The notes under the pieces: model-generated
The model's input: only the letters and a program-made list of their open reading frames with translations
Told to the model about the DNA's origin: nothing
Databases searched by the model: none
Made by a program: the position numbers and the translations under genes
Assembly (NCBI RefSeq): GCF_963678635.1
Contig: NC_087070.1
Span: forward strand, 20,259,461 to 20,323,460
Length of the DNA stretch: 64,000 nucleotides
Direction of reading: 5' to 3'
Source of the DNA: Symsagittifera roscoffensis
Taxonomy: Eukaryota > Xenacoelomorpha > Acoela > Convolutidae
In this document: positions 11,515 to 23,560 of the stretch, one piece after another
Layout of the letters: each line of letters begins with the position of its first letter
How positions within the stretch are numbered: the first letter of the stretch is position 1

Positions 11515-12903
11515 CGGGTTGACCTCCATAGAAAAAAATGCTTATGATAGAATTCAATTCAAAAAAAAGCTTATCATACAATTCCATGCATGGGTTCTAT
11601 GGAAAAAATGCTTATCATAGGATTTCCATTTATGAAAACTGTATGATAAGCATATTTTTTCATTGAACTTTTTTCAGGAAAAACTTTAAAAAGAATTTTT
11701 TGGTAAAATTAAATGAGCTTGATTCGTTTTCTGATTAAATTAGATCAAGCTGGCCCTTTTTTTTCAATTTTTTTGACAAAAAAATGCTTATCGTACGATT
11801 TCTTTTCTATGAAAATGGTATGTTAAGCAATTTTTTGATAAACAAAAATTTTGTTCAAACACTTTTCAAAAAAGCATTTACGCGAGTTCAAGTGAGCCCA
11901 AATTGGTTTTTTAATAATTGAAATCACCTAACTTTTTCAACCTTTTTTATTTTTTCGACATGTTTTTTTTGTGATTGTGTTGTATTGCAAGTGATTCGAA
12001 GCTCTGCTCCGACTCTGTTTTTATTAAGGTGTTTGTTTTTTGGTTGTTTCGTAATAAGAGTGAAATACATTGGGGTGGGGCTGTTTTTGTTGTTTCGATA
12101 TGACAAAATAATTATATCAGAGCCCAGTGGCTCAAATTAGTTTTTAAGGTCATCATAGGAATCATATATGAAAATATTCATTCGAAAGTCATCCAACCAA
12201 TGGCGCGGAGAAACACATTACTGCGCCGTTTCACCTTGTAAATCAGTGCAGCATTGTGTTTCTGAGAGCCATCGCTTGGGTCACATTCAAATGGATCTTC
12301 TCATATATGGTTCCGATGGTGGTCTTAAAATTTGATTTTCGTCGCACAGATAGACGTTATGATACATGTGTATTTTATATTCATGCGCATTTTCACACAT
12401 TCTTAGTTTGTTTTTAGATGATAATATGTAATAATTTCTCGGAGCTGACATGAAGTGTTCTTTGGATCTGCAGACTTGGACTTCGGAATGGCGTCTTCAA
12501 TTTCTTGTCGGTAATCTTTACCATGAGGCAGCCCTTCCCCTGGTGTTGGTTCCCATTAAGAGTAACTCTCTGCTGTCTCGAATTTGAGGAGAGAAACTTA
12601 CAGGAAACACAGTAACAGAGTTTCAAACCTCTAAAGTTTTCTGTAGTTTCATTCTTCTGTTGAGAGACTGGCACGTTGGGCCGCGCTAAAAGTTAGTTTT
12701 TGTCTCACTTTCTTTCTTTGTTTTGCTAATCAGAAACTGAGTTTTATGCAAATTCGTCCGTAAAAAATTTTCATCATACAATTCCCTTGTATGGAAAAAA
12801 TGCCTATACGATTTTTTTATTCTATGGAATTGTATGGAATCGTATGATAAACATTTTTTTCCATAGTATGGAATTGTATGGTGAGCATTTTTTGTCAACC
12901 CGG
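11515..12903. mobile_element. CGGGTTGAC-ended inverted-repeat element
   Basis: The left end CGGGTTGACCTCCATA is mirrored by GTCAACCCG at 12895-12903. Inside each end are repeated inverted motifs built on GCTTATCATACAATTCCAT, so the ends can fold extensively. A diverged copy of the left end lies at 59744-60000. No transposase is visible; the minus-strand frame 12414-12674 is not recognisable. The superfamily is unknown. Confidence 0.55.
12132..12337. repeat. Long imperfect hairpin
   Basis: The arms are about 85 bp each. The left arm (CAAATTAGTTTTTAAGG...AGAAACACA) is the reverse complement, with scattered mismatches, of the right arm (TGTGTTTCTGAGAGCCATCG...CTTAAAATTTG). The loop is about 35 nt. 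It sits in the middle of the CGGGTTGAC element and may be a separate nested MITE. Confidence 0.7.
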
Positions 12904-13503
12904 GCGATTCAAGAATTCAATGAGTTTTTGTTAATAACAAACAAACGGGTAAAATATCAATCTAAAATAATCGAAAAATATTGAGTAATTTTTGGGCTCT
13001 TTTGCTATTAAACCCTTTCCCACACCAAGAAAAACAGATATTATGTTTGAATGCTATGCGGGAAAAAAGGTTGTATATGTATGCCCGACTTCTTTGGTCT
13101 TGAAGGATTACCACGCACACTAAACTCAAAAACAGTCGGTCAATCGTAAGTCAGTCTTGTTTCGGGATTTTGTGGAGAGAGCGAGTAGGGGGGCTTGCGG
13201 ATAAGATATTTTGTTTTGTTGTTTCAATTTGATAGTATATAGTGTGGCCTTCAAAACAATTGAAAAATCAAATTACAGGAAGCATGTCAAGCTGTTTTTG
13301 GAAAGAGTGAGACCGGGGTCTTGCTGTTTAAAACGGATGAAATTCGACTCCAGATTTCCTTCATGCCTTTTCGCTGTTCTTGATTTCAATTGCCAGCGAG
13401 GAATAAAAGAATTTTGTCCTTTTTTAGCTATCAAACGTTCAGCTCCGTTTTCAAATATGTATTGCCCGTTTTTGGCGCGTTTTCAAACCCAGGCTGTAGA
13501 AAC
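12904..13503. other. Non-coding spacer
   Basis: AT-rich, no recognised gene. An open frame of 121 codons starts at 13211 but runs into the foldback repeat at 13504 and has no recognisable features. Confidence 0.45.
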
Positions 13504-14998
13504 ACAAGACTGCTCGTATCAGATCAAAGCCCTGAATTTTCTGAGTGCCCTTTCATTGGTCTCGAATAGTTTTTAAGGAATTAAATGTTGACAAAACTAT
13601 GAATATTTTAGTTTTACAATTTGTGTCGTGTAAAAAATTAATAAAACAAATTAGCTGCCTCAATTCAATTCGAAACAATTTTGTAGTGTGGGATATTTCG
13701 TCACGTGTAGAATATAAAACGAGCAGAATTGCCAGAGTCGTGGCAGGTAATTCTCGTGATGTGCACACTCGGCTGAGACTATGCAGATCAAGAGATCGAT
13801 CACCCAAGTGTTCAAAGGGTGTTTATTGTTTTAAATGGACTGAATTGTTGGCCGCAACTCATTTTGGAATGCATAAATTTGCCGCTTACGTGTATTATAA
13901 GACCGCATTATATCACGCGTTGATTATACCAAATTGATTTAATTAGCAATTTTAAAACCTCTATTTTTTTTTTGAAAAAATATAACAGGTAAAACATTTT
14001 TTAAGTTTGAACTGAAAACAATAATACTTCTCAGATAGTATAAATCAAATTTCGTCCAAACTGCTTAGTTAGGAAATCGAAAAACAACTGAATATAAAAA
14101 ACCACCCCAAACATCAATATTCCGCACTTTCTTCAAAAGTTGAAACAAAAAAACCCGAGCTGATAGGTTCCTCGCTTTCTTCAGAAGTCAGTAATTTATA
14201 TGATTTATATAGTAGTTTAATGATCTACAAAAAAAACTTGAAACTTTTGTTTTCTTTTTTTCCCATTATTTGAGCTCTGTTTTCAAATCAGTGCATTCGA
14301 GGTTTTTTTAGAAACTGGCTAACTCATGCTTTTTTATGCATCAATATTATTAGTAATGGTATATTGAATGCAAGTTAAAGCAATACATACAAAAAATGGA
14401 GAGAAACAATCTCATACACGGAGCTAAGGTGCAAAAAGATGAGACTATCTTAGAACTCGCCTTTATTGTTCCGTCTTTCGATACGAAAGTAACGGAATAT
14501 TTGTGCTCGGGGTGGGTTTTTTTTTTTGCAGACAAATTTCGACTTTTTAACTATCCATTTTTGACAAAATTTTATTATATCATTCGAAAGGTATTGTTGT
14601 CATGAGCTCAAATTTGAAAAAATATTTCACCTGTGATCGTTTTTCGTAAAGTTATGGGGGTTTAAAGATTGCCATTTTGGCCAATTTGGGACAATTAACG
14701 CGCGATATAATTTCGCGCTATTATCGCGTAAGCGGAGATTTAATCCGTCTTAGAAATCGTTCCAAATTGGTTGAAAGAAGCTTATTTGCCATAATTGATT
14801 CGTTACAAGGAGCGAAATTTATATTGTTAAATTTTATATGGCGTGTGGGGGGATAATTTTCATAAAAAATTTCAAATTTTAGAAAAAAAAATTTATTTTG
14901 TTTTATTACATTTAATTTTTTAATGTTATTACTGCTCCATAAACCTTAAAAGGCTGTCGAAACATCCAGGGCTTCGCCCTGATACGAGCAGTCTTGTT
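13504..14998. mobile_element. Foldback (long-TIR) DNA element, second copy
   Basis: Starts ACAAGACTGCTCGTATCAG and ends CTGATACGAGCAGTCTTGT. The right arm (about 14456-14998) is close to the right arm of the copy at 1848-2891, including GCGTGTGGGGGGATAATTTT and the hairpin TCCAGGGCTTCGCCCTGA. The left arm (13504-about 14150) mixes F2-type outer sequence with F1-type inner blocks. About 300 bp of unrelated sequence lies between the arms. No transposase. Confidence 0.75.
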
Positions 14999-15000
14999 GT

Positions 15001-15716
15001 AATTTGGAGGACTTAATCAATTAAATAAAACGCTGTTGAAATATTTTAAATGCCTACTTAATCAATTAAAAGCTGCTATGCATAAAAACACGCCTGATAC
15101 TTCAAAGCACTCTCCATTCATTTTTAAGACGCCCTAAATTAGTCCAGAAAATGACCGAATTGGCAACTTCCAAAGCCTCAGAAATCGACAAAAAACAATT
15201 ACAGGAATAACAAATTTTTACATTTCAACTTAAGTGGTCATTTCATTTACCTGGTTGACAACTTTTTCTATTAGAAACTGTAAGTTTGGTTATTCGGTTT
15301 GATTTAAAAAAATTCCAAAAAAAAACAGAATCTTCGTAAGACAGAATAAACTTTTTTTCAAATTCTTTTGAGTATTATCAAGCAAAACAGCAGCGCAAAT
15401 TCATGAAAAATGGGCTGTAGATAAAGAATTTTGAAAATAAAAAGCGCTAATTGCAAAAAAAATCAGTAGTTATCTCCGTTTCAATCTTCAAAAATTTTTG
15501 TAGCGACCCGTTGCGAAGTAAATGGAACAGTTTATGGCGCAGAGTTGGTACTACGCCAAATATTTCTCATAGGTGCTATCATATGAAAGCACTATCAGTT
15601 CAGTTTGAGTTCGTACACCTAAAACTGTGTCTTAGTGATCAGAAAAATCATTTTCAATGGTTTGCGGTTCAAACTCCAACTCAACAAAGAGCAGACAAAA
15701 ATCAGTCTTTGTTTGA
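15001..15716. other. Non-coding spacer
   Basis: AT-rich; no gene recognised. The open frame at 15451-15735 has no start context or recognisable domain and runs into a repeat. Confidence 0.45.
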
Positions 15717-16255
15717 GCAAAACTGCTCGTGTTAGGGTGGAGCTCCTAACGAGCCGACTACATTTTAATGAGTCTCAAATATTTTTTGGCGAAAAATTGG
15801 TGAATTGTTTTGTATAAACAAGAATTGAAGATTTATCAGTTTGTCTTTTCAAGTCTTCCTCAACACGTATTATTTAGTACAAAGTGTTCTATTTTGAGTC
15901 TACCAATGCAATACTTGCATCAATTAACATAAGCCAAGATAATTTGGAGTCAATACTGAGCCGCGGTAATTCGAGATTCAATAATTAGTCGAGAATTAGC
16001 CAAGCGCGAAAATTATCCCAAATTAAACATATTGGCAATTTTTAAACATCTATATCCATAATTTTTCAAAAAAAAAAATTGGACTTAACTGAAATTAACT
16101 GATTGTTTTTACAATTTTGGCCCCATGGCATTCATAGTTATCAGTTGACTTTTCAATTTTCTGCCCCAAAAATTAGTTAAACAACTGCAAGTTGTCTGAA
16201 AAAAAAACACCCGATAACAAATTCTTGTCACTGTGTTTGAAAAAAAATGGAACAA
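15717..16255 (+). repeat. Decayed F2 foldback-type half element
   Basis: Begins CAAAACTGCTCGTGTTAGGG; the hairpin has become AGGGTGGAGCTCCTAA. The TTTTAATGAGTCTCAAATA block and the later AATTATCCCAAATTA, GGCAATTTTTAAAC and CAGTTGACTTTTCAAT blocks keep the family order. It is more diverged than the copies at 8.6-10 kb. Confidence 0.5.
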
Positions 16256-16864
16256 AAACTCCAATTGCAGGATCTGTTTCTATTTGCAATAAATGTTTTT
16301 TATTTGATTCAATAATTTTTCTGTTATACTAGTAAAAAGCGCGACTAGAGTCACAGGTGATCACAATTATGACAATATCTTACTGCCTGCAGTTCCAATA
16401 GCATGCAAACATGTAATTCAAAACGCCCAATTCTTACTTAAATATAGATCAACTGAAGTACTGCACTGAAATTGAGAAGAGTCGGATAATCGAGGCCCAC
16501 CATGATCCGTGATCGTTGTTTGATGGTGAAGCAACATTGTACAGCCCAGTAAACTAACCAAAAAAATGCATGTATAGTTAAGCAAAGGCACAACAGCGGT
16601 TAACCGTGATGAGCTACCTGGCTCGTTTGTTGGTCCTTTCTCTCGTGGATAAATAGTCTTTATAAACAGTTCTTAGTAACTCATCCAGCCACTTGAAAAA
16701 ACAACTCGAAACCCAAGTTCTATTAATGAACCAGTAAAAATATTGTATAATCTGCTTGTAAAAAGCTCAAAAATTAAAAAAAAAAACGATGATTATGAAG
16801 ACTCAATTTTATTTCTAGTTTAAGCTTTTTCTTTGAAAATGCTGTAACGCAAGTTCTTAGAATC

Positions 16865-17075
16865 TTCGGCACTATTTTAGATCTTCCATTTTTGGCTGGT
16901 TGACACTTAAGGTTTTCTAAAGGCGTCTTCGGCGCCAATATATGATATTTTAATGGGGGAGTCCGTGCCCAAAAAACATATTTTTTGGTCAAAACTGTCC
17001 AAAAACTGCCTAAAAACGCCTTTGTTGGCTTGTTTTTCAAAATTTTGCCTGCGGTGCAAAATTTTTTGAGAAAGT
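16865..17075 (-). mobile_element. Fragment of the hAT-like MITE family, inverted
   Basis: Contains AAGGCGTCTTCGGCGCCAAT, then GGGGGAGTCCGTGCCCAAAA and TTTTGCCTGCGGTGCAAAA. In reverse complement these match in order the interior of the copies at 10740 and 57412 (GCGCCGCAGGC, GGCGCGCACTCCCCCTC, TATATTGGCGCCGAAGGCGC). The terminal CAGGGG ends are missing. Confidence 0.6.
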
Positions 17076-17221
17076 GTAATATGATATCCTTCTAATCACC
17101 ATCAGAAATTTTACCTGAGTTTCACCTAAATTCTACCTGAATTTTAGCTTGAATTTTTCCTGAATTCATTTCGCACTGAATTTTAAATTAAATTTAACAA
17201 CTGAGTGACTTGAATTTTTAC

Positions 17222-17543
17222 CTGGCACCACAAAAATGTTGAATTGTTCACACTCTCTCATAACTTGATCACTCTCTTCAGATTTTTTGTCAAGGATGTC
17301 AAAACACTGATTCCACAAATTAACTCTAACAAGAATATTTCCATAAATGGGCAGATTGGCCCGATACGCATGCCAGCAGTCGGCTTTCAATGAGAATACA
17401 ACGAGAATTGTAGCAGCAACGTCAGTTAAGAAACCCCCAAAATGACGAATGTTCATTTCAGAAATAAAAAACTTGATCAGGAATAAACTAATTACCAGAA
17501 GAATAAAAAGCGGTTTAAAGCGATGATTTTTGGGAGAAAACAT
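17222..17543 (-). CDS. Possible exon of an unknown membrane protein
   Basis: I do not recognise the family. Reading down the minus strand from an ATG at 17541-17543, the frame gives a hydrophobic segment (FILLVISLFLIKFFIS) at residues 12-27, a second one (TDVAATILVVFSL) at about 38-50, then a polar stretch (ILDKKSEESDQVMRECEQ). It ends at GTGCCAG/GTAAAAATT, a good splice-donor match. No partner exon was found; downstream lies a MITE fragment. It could be one exon of a multi-pass protein, an old gene fragment or chance. Confidence 0.3.
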
Positions 17544-19785
17544 CAATGGACTTAAATTGCACCATCAAAATACATAAATAATAATTGCAAATAAACAGTC
17601 GAGGCTATACTTTTTTCAAATACAAAATTGCTTATTAAATTCTAAAATTTTTAGATTGGATAAACTTTCTGATGAATTATTTTCTCATCAGATAAAAAAT
17701 TCGCTAGTGGAAATAGAGCAGTAAAAAATGGCCGCTTTTGAAGAAGGTAATTCAAGGTTGGCGATATCAAAACCGGTTACCAAAAAATTGAAAAATTTCT
17801 TTTTGTAGGGTAAAACGGCATGACAACGCGCCAATAGGGAATAATATTGATTGGTTTTAAAACAAGAGGGTTGAGCCAAAGTGAAAAGATTATTGTTGCT
17901 AGGGGGAGTTAATAACAAAAACAATCGGTCGCTATTAGCGATGAAAATACCGGGTCAGTGGGTCGGAAACAATCAGTTATAAATCACGAGGGGGCCTCGG
18001 TTTCTTCAACTTGTAATTTAAACTCTCCAAGGACTTGGCTTGATTTTTGTGAACAATCGAAGCGAAAGCAGTGAAATAAGTCACGATTTACGGAACAGGA
18101 TTTGAAAAAAGAAAGAAGGGTTGTGATTTAACGTGTATTCTTCACTAACCTAGCGTACTCAATGCTTCAATAGAATTTCCCACCACACACGTCTTTGAGG
18201 AAAAAACGCTATAGTGAAAAGAGCACCTTGGCAAATCAATAAATAGCGAAAAATTCGAACATACAACGCCATTATTTTGAACCAATTATTTGAAAGTCAA
18301 GTTAACAAAACAAAACAAAAACTTAAAAAAATCAGCCAAATCAGGATTTGAAATTCAAGAATGAAATTTAGCGCTTCGAAAACTGAATAGGCAATTGTCA
18401 TAGGCGTATTAAAACTTGTAGGAAAAAGAGCCAAAGCAAGGAATTTTTGAACAAAAGATTATAGTGCTCTGAAAGGGTGCCATTTAATCCCTATTTTAAA
18501 AGGGAGGGGAACCATTTAAAGAAGATAATTTCACCCGAAGGCAATTTCGAGTTTTTCTTCTGAACAGTGATATATGTGACTGAATTTTAAAATATCCGTT
18601 ACAAAAAAAAACAAATTTTACAATCGGGGCAAAGTTTAAAAAAAAGAATAACAACAAATTTAAATGAAATATTTTTGAGCCAAAATACGCCGTTGGTTAG
18701 CTTACTAAAATATGCAGAGAAAATTTGAAAATTAGAATAGATTAATATTAAACGGACAACTTAATCAAGCAAAGGAGAAAAGAAAATCTAAAGAAATTTG
18801 AAAGAACGGATTCTGTTTACCTTTTGTGGTGTAACCGTATAATAAGTTCAAAGCCAGGCTTCATATTAAACATAAACATAGCATCGTTTGATTGTTGATT
18901 AAATTGTTTGATGGATATTCTGATTTAAAAAAAATAAAAGCTTATTCAAGTAATTTTCATGTGGAAATATTATGTCCTTTTTTGGTTTGCAGCAATTTCC
19001 AAGTTCTCAGAGAATATTTGATTTCATTAAAAAAACATCTATTACTGAAAGAAAAGTTTTGGCTTCTTGGCTCGGATATTGCAGGAAAAAACTTAAACTT
19101 CTGCTGTTACTTCTGTATGCCTATTGTTACACCTCAGTTCAAGCTAACGGCACTACAGTAAAAAAAATGTCAGTTACTAAAGACATTCGCAATTTATTTG
19201 GTTAATAACCGGGTTTACCCTCAATGGAACAAATACATCCCGTGCGATTTGCGATGATTCGAAGAAATGAAAGTCAGTACTTGAGCGGATTTAAGTGTCA
19301 AATGGTATAATAGAGCCGTCACCGCGTAACAATGCGTTAGAAAACGGGACAATTAGAGAAAAGTACCATCTATATGGGAAACAAAATGAATATAAAGGCC
19401 GATTTTTGGTCATTGTTTTTGTAGCTCACTTGTATTTGAGGTCCCATCTGATCACTAAAAACTCCGGAAGCAAAATTCTAAGAACCAAAGATATTACAAC
19501 TTCAGATATTTGCTTTAACCATGATTTTTAGGGTTTTTATAGAATTTTAAATTTAAATTGATTTTTTAGAAAAGGGAGAAAAACACAAAAGCAAGCATTT
19601 CATTCGAAACAATGATTATGTAATGTAGAACGCGTTTTAAACAGATAGATTAAAACTAAATCGGTTGTTAAGCTGGTTAAGAAAACATGAAAACAAAAAA
19701 AAACACTACATCTACAAGGAGACAACTGTAAAAATATATATACGTTGAAATTAAGCTTCCGCGAAAAAGCTTGACTTATGATAAC
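17544..19785. other. Long stretch without recognised genes
   Basis: AT-rich sequence. Several short open frames (for example 17688-17924 minus, 18892-19161 plus) are Phe/Lys/Asn/Leu-rich and show no domain, splice context or second copy. I see nothing I can support. Confidence 0.5.
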
Positions 19786-19789
19786 TAAT

Positions 19790-19960
19790 GAGCTTAGGTC
19801 CGGGGTGGCCTTCTCATAGAGTAATTTTGGATAGAGGTTACGGTCTGTTCGTCACGCTATCTATTTTTGGCCGGATAGGTTCGTGCGACTCCTTTTCCAA
19901 TAACAATCCTATTCTTACTCTTATATCTTAAAACTCCTAGTCTCAATAAATCTAGTGATA
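19790..19960 (-). repeat. Old fragment of the giant element's LTR, inverted
   Basis: Reverse complement of part of the LTRs at 30042 and 49371. Shared landmarks in order are CTCATAGAGTAATTT, GGATAG, TCGTCACGCTATCT, GGCCGGATAG, TTCGTGC and ATCCTA-TTACTCTTATA. It is clearly more diverged than the three LTR copies at 30.0, 49.4 and 63.2 kb, so the family has been in this genome for some time. Confidence 0.75.
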
Positions 19961-21519
19961 TACTGGTTTTATCGCGAAGTTAGAGGAGAGAAGAAAGTAA
20001 CTGATTTTAATCTTTATTTTTTTTGTTTCTCTAAAACCACTGGGGTTTCAGGTTTTAAAATCTCAGATTTAGATATGGATCATGATTGGTTAGTAATAAA
20101 CATTTTACAGGGAAATAAAATTTAAACAAAATTGATAGTTTCAATCTGGTTCCACCCATCCAGAATCTAGAGAAGTTTTAAAAATCTATTTTTTTTTCAT
20201 ATGAGAGCGTTTTTTGAGTTTGTGATAGAGATGTTGGCAGTGCCTGCGAAATACTTCTGATAAGAATTAATGTGAATCGAAAGATATAGAAGTGATGTGC
20301 AGAAAGATGATTGTAGGGAGCCGATTTCATTGCCCAGAACAAGACTTTGTAAACGATGAAAGGTTGACTTTTCTGTCAGGTGAAAAAAGATATGTTGAGT
20401 TGGTTATCCAGCTAGCCATTGCTTCGTATCAATGGATTTATTTTGTTCGTTTGTCAACTCCACACTTTAAATCCACAGGGGTTGAGACTGCGGCAAGCAA
20501 AATCATTAGATTTGCAATTCCAAATGTGGAATGTCATCGAGTGATCATCTTCCTTTTGCTGCTCGTAAAATTCACTCTGTGAAATTTTTACAACTTTATT
20601 TGATGATTTTAGTTTCAGCTATGAGTTGGTTAATTGTTTTCACAGAAAACTTCATCTTTTTTAGGTTTTTTTAAATAGTTGCTCACACTGGAGACAATTT
20701 TTGTCAAAATAGATTGCGATCGATCTTATGCGTTATACAGCTCGCTGGGTTAGTGAGGCCAGTTGTGGTAGTATACTTGAGAGTGTTTTATGAAGAAGGG
20801 GTTTTTTAATTATAACTTTTCTTATATATAATTGGTGCTATGTCATTTATTTTGTGGTTGTAACCACTGATTTGAAAAAAATTGTCAATGGTTAACGTTA
20901 ACCTGGTGCTTACTCAAGCTTCTTATGGTCTTCATTTGAATTCAATTGGGTATCGGTTTCAAAAATTTATTTTATCCAGGTGGATCAATTTTCAAACCGG
21001 GTTAAAAAATTTTTTGAAAAATGTGAAAGCTAGTTAAAATTGGTATCAGTGGATTCTGAATTTCAAATTTATTTACACTCTACTAATTGTCATGCGAAGT
21101 TATAAAAAGTTTTATTACATTTTACACAAAGTCTGCCTGTTGAGGGGCGAGTTGGAGAGAAATAGAAAACTCACACATAAAAAGCTAATTATATCTGTAA
21201 CTTATGAATCAGTTTTATAAGTTATTGCAAAAAAATGATGCCTCGAAACTTATGTGTTTGTTTGCTTACTTGAAAACTTCATTGAACGTTATAGATTGTT
21301 TTGCAATATTTCAGCGCTTTTTGAATGAATAAGTGGTAAACTGTTTTCGTTTTTACTTTGCTTCGTATTTTCAGAAGCTAAAAAACATCAGTAAAGATTG
21401 CGAAACAATTTAACCTACAAAGGTGAGTAAATTTTCATAGATATAGTTAGTTTGGTTAATAGTAAGTTCACACTTATGATGGATCTGTAAAAGAAAATAT
21501 AAGGGAAAACTTTGGCCAC
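19961..21519. other. Long stretch without recognised genes
   Basis: No gene, RNA or transposon recognised. A 96-codon open frame at 20292-20582 (plus) starts with a real ATG but has no recognisable feature. Confidence 0.5.
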
Positions 21520-21936
21520 AGAGATAAATTCCTTGAGTAGCAGTGCCAGTAAACGATTGATTTTTTGTGTGCCTAGTGGTAGCCAAAAAACTCAAGTGCT
21601 TTAATGGTTCTCAGTTCATCTTGGGGAATTGAAAAAGATACATTTGGCGCACGGGATCGTAGTTGCCGAGAGTGCCATGAAGGTTAGTATCTTTAAACAG
21701 AGAAAATTCCTTGAGTAGGAGTTGCCGAGAGTGCCATGCAGGTTAGTATCTTTAATTAGAGATAAATTCCTTGAGTAGCAGTGCTAGTAAGCGAATGATT
21801 TTTTTGTGCCGAGTGGTAGCCAAAAAAACTCAAGTGCTTTGATGGTTCTCAGTTCATCTTGGGGAATTGAAAAAGATACATTTGGCGCAGGGGATCGCAA
21901 TGGCCGAGAGTGCCATGCAGGTTAGTATCTTTGATA
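21520..21936 (+). repeat. Tandem repeat, period about 238 bp
   Basis: A unit starting GAGATAAATTCCTTGAGTAG and ending GCCATGCAGGTTAGTATCTT appears at 21520-21697 and 21758-21936. A shortened copy of about 60 bp (TTCCTTGAGTAGGAGTTGCC...) lies between them. The two main units are nearly identical, including the CTCAAGTGCTTT and GATACATTTGGCGCA blocks. Confidence 0.9.
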
Positions 21937-22574
21937 CAAGAGATAAAGATTTCGATAAACAAGTAATGGCGATGCGTTACACTAATAAACATGTGATGTG
22001 GATTGCGTGATGGTGTATGTTGTATGAAGTGCCTTTGAACGAAATTTTAGAAAATGTGGGTGAGGGTTAGTTTTGATTTTATCATTAATTCATGCGTGCA
22101 ATTAAAATCTCTTTTTTAAGAAATTAAATATCAGTTGAAATATTCAAAGCTGCTAAATTATGGTTTCTAAGCTCTTACGTTTTTCAGTGTATGGTCCATG
22201 ACGTGATCTAGCTGCTTATCTGTGCGTTGCATATCAAAGATGTAATCTGACTTGATGAAAAATTTCCCTCTTAGTTGTGGGTTGACCTCTGGCTCAGTGC
22301 CAATTTTAGTCTTCTAAATATCTGTTGAAAATTCGATCGTCTTAAGCAATGGGGTAAGGGATAGCTTTGCGTGCGATTCGTTTATTGAGTATTTGTGATA
22401 GACCAACACAAGTGAAGTTGTCAAAATGAGTGGTGCAAGTAAGTTGAAAGGATAATCCCGCCGTTAAGTTCTCATTGTCGGGTTGCCTTGTGGGAACAAT
22501 AATGGGCCAGTGAAACTATAATAGCAAAACCTGGGTAGTGTATCGGAATTGAATTTTTCAGTAACATGGAGATG
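21937..22574. other. Non-coding spacer
   Basis: No gene or repeat recognised between the tandem repeat and the relic block that begins at 22575. Confidence 0.5.
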
Positions 22575-22668
22575 ACGTTGGGTTTGGGTCTTTTAAGACA
22601 AAACTATATTGCGTAAAACAAAGGATGGAAAAAAATAAAAAGTCATGCGTTTTAGTATGCTGTGTATA

Positions 22669-23036
22669 CTAACACAGCGTAAGTGTTAGTGGCAGTGTTA
22701 GTGTCAGTGTAGGAAGAAGTAGAGTTGGATGAAAAGGTAATGAAAGGGCTTGGGAAGTGACAAGAGGGAAGGATAAGGTAGGAAAAGATGTGGTAAGTCT
22801 GGGCTCGGAGTGTAGAAAATCGTCTGGAGTTTCTACTTCGGACCTTTTTGAAAATGTACGCAGGGCAAATGCAGTTTGCGTGGACTCGTAAAAATGCATG
22901 TGAGATGAATTTGATTATTTTTGCGAGGAGATAAAAGAGAGTATAGATGGTCTTTAAAAGAAGCAAAAGAAGGTGAGCAATCGAACACAGAGCGGTCAGA
23001 AAAATATCGATGAAAGGATCCAAGTTGTCGGCTCAT
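22669..23036 (-). pseudogene. ORF Y N-terminal relic, copy 1
   Basis: The minus-strand start at 23034-23036 gives MSRQLGSFHR, against MSRQLGSLHRS at 45955 in the large element. After a frame change, VETPDDFLHSEPRLTTSFPT matches IETPDEFADSEPSPSNNFQT at the same relative place. The ATG overlaps the env stop as ATGA, as in the large element. The frame then ends, so only the N-terminal region survives. Its function is unknown. Confidence 0.75.
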
Positions 23037-23560
23037 TTTTGGCTAAAACTTTTGTCCTTTTGATAACAAAAGTTAGTAGTGTGAGGTTGTTCAATGTTTT
23101 GGTCGTATAAATCACTTTTTTTGTTGAATTTTGTATATGAGCAAAATGGCTCTTTTTTTTATCCCACTTAAAAGATTTTTCTTCTTTTGTTTGTAGATGT
23201 GAAAACTTGTAGTGATCAGGATTGCATAAACTTTGTATTTGTAATTTTACTGTCGGTGTCTGGATTGCGTTTTGTTTTCGTCATATGTAATTGGTTTTGT
23301 ACTTAGTTTTTTTTGTTCCACTGAGTTGTGCGTCTAACAATTTTTTTTGAATGGTGTCCATTTTGTAAAGAATTCCTGAATTTGTTGGGTGCGAATGTGG
23401 GGTTGGATATCTGATTTAGATTATATGCCTAAGGATTGTAAATCTATATTAGGAGTACGAGCTATTGCGCGAATGCTTTCAGGTGAAATTTTTTTAGGAG
23501 GTGGCAATAAGGTGGTTTATGGTTTGAGAAGATAATATATATCTTCGTTTTGGTTAACTT
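23034..23560 (-). pseudogene. env C-terminal relic, copy 1
   Basis: Short matches to the env frame of the large element occur in order: NQNEDIYYLL (against NPDEDKYYLL), KISPESIRAIA (against KFSPESIRAIA) and, at the end, IEQPH with FS(Q)K-stop (against IEQPH and FS(P)R-stop). Stops and frame changes separate them, so it is dead. It is the remains of an envelope glycoprotein gene; the region of the membrane anchor is not recognisable here. Confidence 0.75.

Noticed and set aside
13211-13937. Two overlapping plus-strand frames of 121 and 130 codons.
   Set aside because: They run into or lie within the foldback element at 13504 and show no domain or codon pattern.
20292-20582. Plus-strand frame of 96 codons with ATG.
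   Set aside because: No domain, homologue, splice site or second copy is apparent; length is within chance for this much sequence.
22669-23036. Independent small host genes on the minus strand at 22.7 and 25.8 kb.
   Set aside because: Their motifs (MSRQLGS, ETPDDF-SEP) match ORF Y of the giant element, and the adjacent env tail matches too, so they are retroelement relics.
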